From Rickettsiales bacterium UBA4270 (GTDB lineage: Bacteria > Pseudomonadota > Alphaproteobacteria > Rickettsiales > Deianiraeaceae): a stretch of 64,000 nucleotides of DNA. The stretch is taken from NCBI GenBank assembly GCA_002395105.1, contig DGWA01000003.1, positions 17,590-81,589 on the forward strand, in the 5' to 3' direction. The notes under the pieces are model-generated. The model worked only from the letters and a program-made list of their open reading frames with translations. It was not told where the DNA came from and searched no databases. Positions within the stretch are counted from its first letter, which is position 1. Each line of letters opens with the position of its first letter. This document shows, piece after piece, positions 46,210 to 56,400 of the stretch. A program made the position numbers and the translations under genes.

Positions 46210-47232
46210 ATGAATATAGTGAAAATTAAATTTTTGAAAAAATATTTTTTTCTTTTATGCTTGATTTTGTATTGTTCTCCAAATGCAAAAGCAGATGATA
46301 ATAAAAATAATTATGGTTTAAATAATAAATTGTTATTCACTATACAGTATAATCGTCTATCATCTACGATGAATGAATATCTTTATTCTTCCGATTTTAC
46401 ACACAAGAATAGTGAGTTAAACCATGTTAATAAACATGTACCTGTTTTAACGTTAGGACTTGAATATAGACCAATTCATTTATTGACGTTTGGTTTCAGA
46501 TCTTCGTTTACTATATATGATAACGGTGGCAAATATAGGTTAGATGATTATGATTGGTTAGATTTTAGTAGACCTAATGTTTTAACAGATCACAGTTGGC
46601 ATACGCAAGGAAAGTATAAATATATTAACATCGATATTTATGGTAAACTTATGTTATTTAGATTTGGAAAAATCGATAAATATGGTTTGTTTAGTTTTTA
46701 TTCATTTGCTGGTTTTAAATATATTGAAAGCACTGCTACTCAACATGGACTGAGTTATTATCTTTATAGTAGGCTTGATAAGGATAGTGGTCGAGTTATA
46801 GAATTAGACGAATATTTTGAAGATGATGAAGATTGTGATGATCTTAGATATAGGCAAAGACTATATTTACCATATTATGGTTTTTCATTAGAATATCAAT
46901 ATAAATCATTTCAAAGTATATTAACATTTAAACAAAGTTTTATAAATACTGGAGATACAAAAGATAATCATTTCGGCAGAGATTTGACAAGTTATAATAA
47001 ATACAGAAATTTATTTAATTATTATTTATCATTAAACCTTGGTTATTGGATAAATAATAATATTAGAGTTTTTACTGAATTAGCAATGAGTAAAACATCT
47101 TATAATATATCAAAATATTATGCATATTACTTTGATGAGTACAATCAACAATATAAAAAAGAATCTTTGTCTACTGTTGCTATGTCTAATACATTTTACT
47201 ATATTGGAATTGGTTTAAATATTGGATTTTAA
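46210..47232 (+). CDS. Predicted outer-membrane beta-barrel protein
   Basis: A signal peptide (residues 1-28, ending near PNAKADD) precedes a chain of alternating aromatic and polar residues with many short Tyr-rich strands, such as LLTFGFRSSFTIYDNGGKYR and YYGFSLEYQYKSFQSILTF. The C-terminus FYYIGIGLNIGF ends in Phe, the usual outer-membrane insertion signal. It is 340 aa, which fits a 12- to 14-strand barrel. An acidic loop (ELDEYFEDDEDCDD, about residues 197-210) would face outward. Some omptin or surface-antigen barrels look similar, but no catalytic motif was recognised. It is a candidate surface protein. Confidence 0.7.
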   Translation: MNIVKIKFLKKYFFLLCLILYCSPNAKADDNKNNYGLNNKLLFTIQYNRLSSTMNEYLYSSDFTHKNSELNHVNKHVPVLTLGLEYRPIHLLTFGFRSSFTIYDNGGKYRLDDYDWLDFSRPNVLTDHSWHTQGKYKYINIDIYGKLMLFRFGKIDKYGLFSFYSFAGFKYIESTATQHGLSYYLYSRLDKDSGRVIELDEYFEDDEDCDDLRYRQRLYLPYYGFSLEYQYKSFQSILTFKQSFINTGDTKDNHFGRDLTSYNKYRNLFNYYLSLNLGYWINNNIRVFTELAMSKTSYNISKYYAYYFDEYNQQYKKESLSTVAMSNTFYYIGIGLNIGF

Positions 47233-47329
47233 TTTTTATTTTTTTACTAAAATTAGTGATAAATCATTAGAGCATGTTTTTTAACGTGTAGTTGTTTTTA
47301 GCAATTATATAGTGTTATATATATTTTTT

Positions 47330-48298
47330 ATGAAAGAACATGTTCCTGTGTTAAAAAAAGAGGTTATAGAATATCTTCAACCATCTGATGGTAAAATTTT
47401 TATTGATTGTACTTTTGGTGCAGGAGGTCATACAAAAGCTTTTTTAGAAAGTGGAGCGAAAGTTATAGCAATAGATAGAGATAAAAATAATCAAAAGTTT
47501 GCAGATGAACTTCAGAAAATATATAACAAAAACCTTGTTTTTATCAATGCAAAGTTTTCAGAACTTAAAGAAATACTTGAAAAGTATAATTTTAGTTATG
47601 ATAAAAATAATTGTTCTTCACAAAATAAAATAAAACTTGACGGTATTTTATATGATATAGGCGTATCTTCTATGCAAATAGATACACCAGAAAGAGGGTT
47701 TTCCTTTCAGTACGACGGCGATCTTGATATGCGCATGGGATGTAATAATATGTCTGCTGCGGATATAATAAATAAATCAACAGAAAGAGAACTTGCTGAT
47801 ATAATATATAATTATGGAGATGAAAAATTTGCAAGAAAAATTGCTAGAAATATTGTAAAACAGAGGGAAAAGCAACCAATACTAACAACGCTTCAATTAT
47901 CTAATTTAATTAAAGATTGTTTGCCATTTTACCACGATAAAATACACCCAGCGACGCGTACTTTTCAAGCTTTAAGGATTGTCGTGAATGATGAATTGAG
48001 CGAATTAAAAGAAAGTCTCGAAATTGCATCAACTTTAACGCCAGTAGGGTGTAGGGTAGCCGTCATAACATTTCATTCATTAGAAGATAAAATTGTCAAA
48101 AATTTATTCAAAAAATACTCAAAAGGTGATGTTCAACATTTCAACAGAAATGACCCTGAAATATTGACATCACAGGTTAACTTATCAAGTATTACTTTAA
48201 AAGTAATTACAAGCAAACCAATTTGTCCTTCCGGCGAAGAAATTTACAAAAATATTCGTTCAAGAAGTGCAAAATTAAGAGTTGCTGAAAGAATATAG
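47330..48298 (+). CDS. rsmH: 16S rRNA (cytosine(1402)-N4)-methyltransferase RsmH
   Basis: Methylates C1402 in the ribosomal P site. HVPVLKKEVIEYL, the SAM motif FIDCTFGAGGHTKAFLE, DGILYDIGVSSMQIDTPERG and the C-terminal SFHSLEDKIVK-like HSLEDKIVKNLFK are all present. The frame opens at 47312; the ATG at 47330 (MKEHVPVL) is the usual start (322 aa). In most bacteria it heads the division and cell-wall cluster. Here ftsL, ftsI and murE do not follow, and murF is 11 kb away. Confidence 0.96.
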   Translation: MKEHVPVLKKEVIEYLQPSDGKIFIDCTFGAGGHTKAFLESGAKVIAIDRDKNNQKFADELQKIYNKNLVFINAKFSELKEILEKYNFSYDKNNCSSQNKIKLDGILYDIGVSSMQIDTPERGFSFQYDGDLDMRMGCNNMSAADIINKSTERELADIIYNYGDEKFARKIARNIVKQREKQPILTTLQLSNLIKDCLPFYHDKIHPATRTFQALRIVVNDELSELKESLEIASTLTPVGCRVAVITFHSLEDKIVKNLFKKYSKGDVQHFNRNDPEILTSQVNLSSITLKVITSKPICPSGEEIYKNIRSRSAKLRVAERI

Positions 48299-48305
48299 TG
48301 TGTTA

Positions 48306-49520
48306 TTATTTTTTTTCATTGTTTTCTTTTGTTTTTGACTGTTCTTTAATTTTACGTTCAAAACCTAAGCTTTCACGTTTTTCTTCTTTGCTTACAAATT
48401 CACTTTTATTAATAACTTCCCATGTTTTCTGTCTTTGTTCTGTTAGTGAAGATATAGTATCTAAATCTGGTTCAATTACTATATTTCTGCAGGTTGATTG
48501 AGATATCCATTTTGCAATTGAAGATAAAATAATGTTTGTAATTGGTAATACAGTATCTTCCCAAAATGTCATCCTTGCTTCGGACATATTATTATATGTT
48601 GTATCACCTTTTATGCCTAAAAGTTGTGGTTGTATACTAAATGCCATTGCTATATCACGCGCAGCAGAGTTTTTTGTTTCTATATAATCCATATCTTTAG
48701 GCGTGCAACCCATTTCTTTCCATTCGACACCTCCTTCGAGTATCATATATCTTCCAGAGTTTTCACTTCCACGAAAAGCATCATCGATGTCATTTTTAAG
48801 TCTATTGTATGTATCATCAGACATTGATTGTTTAACTACCAATGCACCGCAAGGTCTTGCACCGTTTTCAAGTAATGATTTATTCCATTTTATACATTCA
48901 TTGTATTGTTCTATTGAATATTCAGCAGGCTCCATTGGAGATAAACCATACCAATCATCAAGTGGATTGAAAGTTTTTATATGCAAAATATCGCTTAATC
49001 CAGTTTTTTCATCGCAAGGAAAATCAAAAGTTAAATTACCAATTTTATATCTATAATAACTTGGTATTGTTCCAATTCCAGGTGCAATAGACATTCTATC
49101 ACTACGGAGTAAATAAATTTCTTCAATTTCATCATTATTTCCTCGAACAGCTTGTAAATATACATTTCCTGATATTAAGTATGAATGGACTATTTTTTCC
49201 ATAAAAGAAGCATAATTTTCAGTTGGATTTGGATTTTTTATTAATTTAATTACATTATCATTATTTTTTAATTCATATTTTTCGCCATTTTCTTTAATTT
49301 CAAAATACGATATACCTATTGAAGATACGGCTCTTGAGATCATATTTATAGCTCTATATACTACTACATTGCTTATATATCCATCGTGTGCAAAATTTTC
49401 ATAATCTCTGTTGCCGAATTGTGGCTTTGGACTTGAACTAAAATAGTAAGTTCTGTTGAAATAGCGATCTTGTCCAGCAACTTTTTGTTTCTTTGCTTTA
49501 CTTCTAAAGATAGATACCAT
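48306..49520 (-). CDS. Phage portal protein, GTA/HK97 family (RcGTA gp3-like)
   Basis: Forms the ring through which DNA enters a phage or GTA head. VVYRAINMISRAVSSIG, IKLIKNPNPTENYASFMEKI, YLISGNVYLQAVRG and the C-terminal QLLGIKGDTTYNNMSEARMT are characteristic of HK97-type portals. The ATG at 49520 (MVSIFRSK) gives 404 aa, normal for the family. No terminase, capsid protease or capsid gene is adjacent. With the gp15-like gene at 2.9 kb it indicates a dispersed GTA-derived set. The frame is intact. Confidence 0.9.
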   Translation of the reverse strand: MVSIFRSKAKKQKVAGQDRYFNRTYYFSSSPKPQFGNRDYENFAHDGYISNVVVYRAINMISRAVSSIGISYFEIKENGEKYELKNNDNVIKLIKNPNPTENYASFMEKIVHSYLISGNVYLQAVRGNNDEIEEIYLLRSDRMSIAPGIGTIPSYYRYKIGNLTFDFPCDEKTGLSDILHIKTFNPLDDWYGLSPMEPAEYSIEQYNECIKWNKSLLENGARPCGALVVKQSMSDDTYNRLKNDIDDAFRGSENSGRYMILEGGVEWKEMGCTPKDMDYIETKNSAARDIAMAFSIQPQLLGIKGDTTYNNMSEARMTFWEDTVLPITNIILSSIAKWISQSTCRNIVIEPDLDTISSLTEQRQKTWEVINKSEFVSKEEKRESLGFERKIKEQSKTKENNEKK

Positions 49521-49599
49521 ATAAAAAATTAAAAACATTTTATTTATTGATTTTTTTTTTATTTATGGAAGTAATTAAAATGAAAAAAATAAAAATTTA

Positions 49600-50388
49600 T
49601 TATTTATATTTTTTTAAAATATTTAAAAAAGCATTCTTATCAATTTTATGATTAACATTTTTTAATATATCAACATTTCCAGTTTCTGCAAGCAAGACTA
49701 TGTCTTTTAATTTTATGGCGAATTCTCTTGGAATATTTACTTTATACGCTAGTTTTTCTCTCAATATGACTAATTTTTTTATTAACTCGTAATTTGAATT
49801 ATTTATGAAATGATGTTTAATTTTTTGCCAAAATCTTTGAGGATTAAATATATATCTTCCTTCATCTTCTAGTAGAGAACATTCATGACGAAATTGACTA
49901 TATTTTTGTTTATTTTCTTTAAACGATAACATCATTTTATTATATATTTCATGTAAATAAAGAACATCTTGTTTTGCGTAAAAAATTTGTTCATCAGTTA
50001 ATGGACGTTTTAACCAATTTGATTTCTGTATTGATTTTTCTTTTATAATTTTTTTTTCACAAAAATTTTCAACTACATTTGCATAACTTATTTCATTTTT
50101 TTTATTTTTTAGAATTCTATAACCAATTTGTGTATCAAAGATATTTCTAATAGATATATGGAAACGTGAAAAAATAGCTTCTGCGTCATTATGTGCTGAA
50201 TGTATAATCTTAATTATATCATCATTTGATAGTATTTCGAGCAGATCAACAAGATCTTCGTTTTTATGCTTATAAACATCGTATATTACTGGCTCTTTAC
50301 TTTCTTCTTTTAATTGCACAATTGACAGAATTGGCCTATATGTATATACACGCAGAAACTCAGTATCAATTGCTACTATATTTGACAT
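49600..50388 (-). CDS. rnd: Ribonuclease D (longer form)
   Basis: DEDD 3'-5' exonuclease. Exo I is IVAIDTEFLRVYTYRP, Exo II is KIIHSAHNDAEAIF, and Exo III is QIFYAKQDVLYLHEIY with the catalytic Tyr and Asp. The last 80 residues (REKLAYKVNIPREFAIKLKD) look like a reduced HRDC domain. The open frame extends to 50466, but that part is A/T-rich leader; the ATG at 50388 (MSNIVAIDTEF) matches the family start and gives 262 aa. It is divergent from the giant exported gene. Confidence 0.9.
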   Translation of the reverse strand: MSNIVAIDTEFLRVYTYRPILSIVQLKEESKEPVIYDVYKHKNEDLVDLLEILSNDDIIKIIHSAHNDAEAIFSRFHISIRNIFDTQIGYRILKNKKNEISYANVVENFCEKKIIKEKSIQKSNWLKRPLTDEQIFYAKQDVLYLHEIYNKMMLSFKENKQKYSQFRHECSLLEDEGRYIFNPQRFWQKIKHHFINNSNYELIKKLVILREKLAYKVNIPREFAIKLKDIVLLAETGNVDILKNVNHKIDKNAFLNILKKYK

Positions 50389-50487
50389 TTTATTAATAAA
50401 AAAAATATGTGTTTTTTTAATAATAAAAATCAATAAAAAAAAGGAAAAAAAATTTGAAAATAACAAAATAATTTTTATTTAAATTTT

Positions 50488-53400
50488 GTGAAACAAATAA
50501 ATATTCTTTGGGTATTATTTTTTTTCTTTACGATAGCATCGGTTTTGATAGCAGATGAGAATAAAAAAATGATTACAAACATATCAACTCTTGGATATGA
50601 AGTAAGTAAAGATGGTAAATCGTGGATTGATTCAAAAACTGGTTATAAAATATCTACATGTTCTGATAATTTTAATTTGTCTAACAAACTTGGTATAAAA
50701 AATAATAAAAACGAACCAGCTTGTGCTAAAACAGAAGATTATGAAGGAGCTTGTTGGGTTACTAATTTAGGGTTTACTGGCGGTGATTATAAAGCAGAGG
50801 TATGTTATCAATCTCCTTCTAACTATGTCGAATGCCATACTTTGTCAAACGGTCAATCATTAGGCAAGTTTGAGTTGAAAATGAGAAGTTTATCGTATAC
50901 AGATCCATATTATACTGGTAGTTTTGAAACAAAAGATGAACAAGATTGTCCAGATTATGAACATGATATAAACTCATTTGGTTATGTATATATAAAAGAA
51001 GCAACAGATGAGCAATATTTAAATGCACTTGATTTTTCAAATAGGTTTTGTCAACCGTTGTCTGAAAAATATAATCCAAATAATTGTAGTTCTCCTCAAA
51101 TATGTCCTTGTAATGATAAAGAATGCAGGGAGAACAATTTTATTCCTCCAGAAACATCTGAAATATGGAAAAATGCAAGTCAAAAAACAAAAAACTGTTA
51201 TTTGTGCCTACAAAATTACAGAGCTGTTAATTTTTATTGTAATAAAATATATAGATGTTTAAATAATAACAGAAGAAGTTATGCGTATGAACTTGCAAAA
51301 AATAAGGATTATAGAAAATATATAGATGACTTATACGGAGAAGGTTCATATTTATGCGGTTATTATGATGGAAAATTATGTGGTTGCGGAAAAACAAAAT
51401 TATCAGCAGGGCCGAGACATTTTCTAAGAATTGCAAAAAAAGCGTCATCTCTGTGTGAAACAAAAGAAGATTTAATTTCAAATCCACAATGTAATTTATT
51501 TAGTAGTGGAGTTCATGTTAGACAATTTTATAATGATTTTGAAGATCATAGTGGTGAAGAATGTCCGTATAAAATAAGTCCAGAATTTGGGTATAAAAAA
51601 CGCGGAACTTTCTTTTCTCCAAAAATAACAATTGTATCTGGTAAGAATGAAAGATTAATTGGTTATAATTCATCTTTATTACTTAAGAAGGAAGATTATT
51701 ATTACAATCGACCAATTGGTGTAAGTGAAGATTATATTTTGAATAATAGATATAACATACCAACTGCAAAGAAAATTTTATTTAGTAATTTTTATCCTGT
51801 AATTTTTACAATAGGTTCATTAAGTCAAATAAAGAATGAAGACGGAAAATGCTTGTTAAAGGCTTCAGGAGATTTAAGTTATGTAATGCTAAGACTTGAA
51901 TATAATCTTTCAACCAATGAAAGCGCTCTTGTTGCATACAAAGTTCGTTTTATTAACGAAATTCCGCCACAACTTACAGATAATATGCTATTGCTCTCAG
52001 ATGGCTCAATTTCTAAATTTATCATAGATAACACTGAGTTCATTGAGAATATAAAAAATGCAGAAACATCATCTGATGAAAAAATCGATATATCGCAGTT
52101 TAAATATGATTTTGATCCAAACTCAAATTTTAGCAAGGAACGAATAAAAGAAAATGGTAAATATTTATATTTTGAAAATATAGGCAAGGTATCAAGACCG
52201 CCTTTAAAATATTCATACGATGAAGGAAGCATTTATATCAATACGCCATTGGTTTTAGAGCAAGATTTAACATCTAATTCTTTAATAGGTGAGAATAAAT
52301 TAAAAATATCTTTAATTCCTTCTAAATTATCATCTTTCGATAGTGATGAATTTGAAAGTGATGAAAAATTAGCTCCAGTAGTTAAACAAATAACTCTTGC
52401 TGGATACAATAAAAAATCATTTAGCCTAATAGATGATAAAGTGATAAATAAATCAGATGCTGGTATATCTTCAGATGCTATAATGTATATGAAGAGATTT
52501 TCGGTAAAATATAGTAATTCTTGTGTTTTTCTTAAAACAATGAATGATCCTGGCCAAGATGAATATCTTTTAAAAAATCCGCCAAGTGATATTTCTGAAT
52601 GTTCAAATATAAATTCACTTGAAAAGAAAATGGCGTGTATAGTAAGTTTTATCTCGCTTTATGAATGCAATGGTTATATAAATTGTTTAGATAAAGATAA
52701 AAGTATCTCTGAGTGTCAAGCGGAGGATAGAAAGCCTAAGATAAAATTACTTGGGACAGATAGTGATTTACCTGAGTATAAAAAAAATATAGATTTTAGG
52801 TCATATACACAAATATGCGTAAATGATGGTTTTGAATTTGCTGATAAATTATCTGAATATTCCAACACTAAACTTTTTGGTGATTTTGGATATGCTCCGT
52901 ACGATTATACAATTAGATGGAAAAAAAAAACTAATGGTATTAACTCAATGACGCCAGGAAGGCCATTATCTATAAGATATAATGATGTGATAAAAGAACC
53001 AGAGGAATTTCAAGATAAACCGAAAGATATAATAACTATGGATATAGATTATTTTTCCTCGAATAAGGCAAATAGAAAATCAAATATGCTTAGACGTCTA
53101 CAAGGTATTTATATGATAAACAACTCAAATGGAATGCCGAGTAATAAAACTGCTTACGAACAATATGCATCTGATTGTAGTTATAATCAAAGTATTTGTT
53201 TTGATAGATATGAGGTAAAACATAGATTGATAAATGAAACGTTAGGAACTCTTTGCATTTCTTCTGGTGATTTCAACAATCAAAGTTGGGATTTACAACC
53301 AAGAGATTTTGGTGTTGACTATAATATATACATTCCACTGCGCTGTCAATATGTTTATTTTAATGGTGTAGGGGCTGGTGGCGCTGGGTTTACTACAGAA

Positions 53401-56400
53401 AAAAATTCAAATTGTTTAGTTCAATATCATGTAATCGAAAGTTCATGGTATTTATCGCCTATTATACCATTACCAATGATTGGTTTTCCATCAGGAGCAT
53501 ATTTAAGAACTCCAAAATTTGATGCTACAGGTTCTCAAGGTGGTGAAATTACTGCAAAAATCAATCTTAATTTACTACCAGTTTTTGATGGTTATTTGGC
53601 AGTAACAACTGGAACAAGGACGGAATTTTCTAGAGCTAGTATTACAGGAAAAAGCGATAATGATCCTGAAAAATGCTTTATAGGCGCCTCACCTTATCAT
53701 GCAATTGATAGAAACAAAGGTAATTGGATGGTTAGAGGCGGAACACATGGTTTTTGGTATTTAAACTATAATTCCATCATACAATTATCTGGTGATAATG
53801 CCGTTTTAGAAACACCGCAAGAATCTGGTATACGTGATGTTGAAAAATACTACGATTATAGGAAAGGAAATTCAGAAATAGCTTTTGATACTTATGGAGG
53901 AAAAGTTACAAAATTTGATAAAAAAGCATACACATTGTCAGAATATGAAATTGAAAGCCAAAAATTAGAAACTTTAATAGATAATGATTTGGTTAAATTA
54001 ATCGCTCAAAATAAAAAATATCGTTTACTAGAATTCTATTTTATTTCATTAATGCATTTGTCTTATAGATTGCAAAATATAGACAATGCTCTGTTTGAAA
54101 CGCAAAAAATAGCATTAAATGAAATTAAAAAACAATATGAAAATAATTTAAATACGCAGTATAATTTAAAAAAAAACGAAGAAGAAAACAGAAAAAATGC
54201 GCAAGAACAGCTTAACAATATTCTGGACGATATTGAAGAATGTAAAAACATAGATCCTTCGACTGGTCGAACTATATCAGGTAAAACAAAGGAAGAGTGC
54301 GATGAAATTAATCAAATGGCTGAAGTGTTAAGAAAACAAATAAAGAATTTAGATGATAAAATTGAAATTATCCAAAATGAAATAGATAAGTTAAGTAATA
54401 TTATAAATAATAATTTATATCCAGAAAATGAGATTAAATCGTTTGATATATTAAATTCATTTGATTCCGATAAAGTAATTGAATTGTTAAACTCAATTAA
54501 TGATAGTATTAAAACTGAAAAAGATAGTTGGATTGGCGAACATGCGGCAGAAGTTCATTCTATTAAGGAAGAAAAAACCGAAATTGATGATTTAAAAAAA
54601 AATTTCCATAATGAAACTACTGTTCAAAAGCTAAAAGATGTTGTTAGTACATACATTAATAATATATCATATGTGTCTGAGGTTAAAACAACTTATTGTA
54701 ATTTATTGGAAAATATCGCAACAAATGTAATTAATGTTGATTATCTAAAACCAATAAAATCGCAATATGAAGCACAGATAGATAATTTATTTTCAATACT
54801 TAATACATTTGAAGATGAATGGTTAAATGAAAAAAAATTATTAAAAGAATTATTTACTTCATGTAAACAGCATACGGATAATTTAATTGAATTAGCACAT
54901 TCTAAACCAAAAACGTATATTGATGAAATAATGTTTAGGCATTCAAATGATTATGGATTATTAAAAAGTGTATTATGTCTTGCGTTTGATAAGAACAAAA
55001 CTAATTGTGAGGAAGATATTTCAATAAGTTCACATAATAAAATTGAAGATAATATAAATTTGTGTGAAGCTACAAAAATTTTGGAATTATATAATACAAT
55101 AAAAGAAAAAATATATATTAATAATTACGCGAAAGAAGAAACTGTATGTTATAAGGTTGTAACAGACGATATATCAAGGGCTGATGAAAGTGATTATTGC
55201 GTGGAAGGAGACGACAATTGCGAATGTAAAACCATTAGCTATAATGTAACAGAAAGAATTACTGATGGAAAATTAGATTCAAATATTAGTTCAATATCGA
55301 GTAAATTTGAACCAATACAAAATCAAGAAAGTATTGTTGCCGATCTAGCCAATCAACTTGATGAAATAGATATGGAAGGCGATGAAGAAATTCTATCAAG
55401 TTATCAATATCTTGCAACAGCAACAAGAGGTTCATCGCCAATAGATGCAAGAATAAAAAGAAAAAGACAAGGACAAGGCAATGCTCCTTATTGGAGCGGA
55501 GAAAATACATTTTTTGGTGATTCGACAATATTTCAAGCAAATTTATTTGGAAAGACGATAGATGGTAGATTATGCTATTCAAGCGGTTTATATGATGTTG
55601 CATACAAACATGATTATATTTGTTTACATCAAAAAGATTGGATAGAAGGAAAAAGAAAAATAGTGATAAATGATGGTTATGGTTATGCAAATAAAAATTA
55701 TACATTTGATGTTGTTGATAAAAAACATACAGATAGAATAAGTAGATCATCAACTATAAGTACTGAATTAGATCATAGGGCAATGCTTGGTAGTTATGAA
55801 AAATTTGAAGGCATGTCTGGTAATGGATCTGGAAGCAAGCTAAATCACGATGCTGTTAAAGGAAAATGGAATGAATATGAAGAAAATCAAAGCGCTGGTG
55901 GTTCCTTTCATCATTTACAAGGTACAGGTGGCGGAGGCCCAGGAAGTACTAAAGTTAGTTTATCTTTAATAGGTGTTAAACAATTCGAATATAATGGCGA
56001 TTTATATCCTGAATTAAATGATGATGGAACGAAAAAAGTTATAAATGAAGATAAGCCTGATAATAAGTGCATAATTAAATGTCCTCCAATAAATGTATTG
56101 GTAAAAGATTTTGAATTCTTTTTTCCTGAAATAAATAAAACTGCAAAAATAGATATGGTTTGTGAATATTCTGGAGAGCCAGAATATGATATGGAAAGTA
56201 TTATAGGAACTTCAGTTGTACCAAAAAAATGTTACATAATGACAGAAAATGTTTCTGGAGTCGGAAATGTGAAAGGTAAAATAATAGTATCTTCTGATGG
56301 CATATGTCCTATAACAAAATGTGCTAATGAAATATGGGGATTTAATGCTCAACCTAAAACACAAAAAAATATTTCTCAATATGATAGAAATACTGGCATC

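Noticed and set aside
55286..55753. Long minus-strand ORF inside the giant exported gene
   Set aside because: A shadow frame: low-complexity His/Leu/Tyr composition, no start context, and it lies wholly inside a better supported gene.
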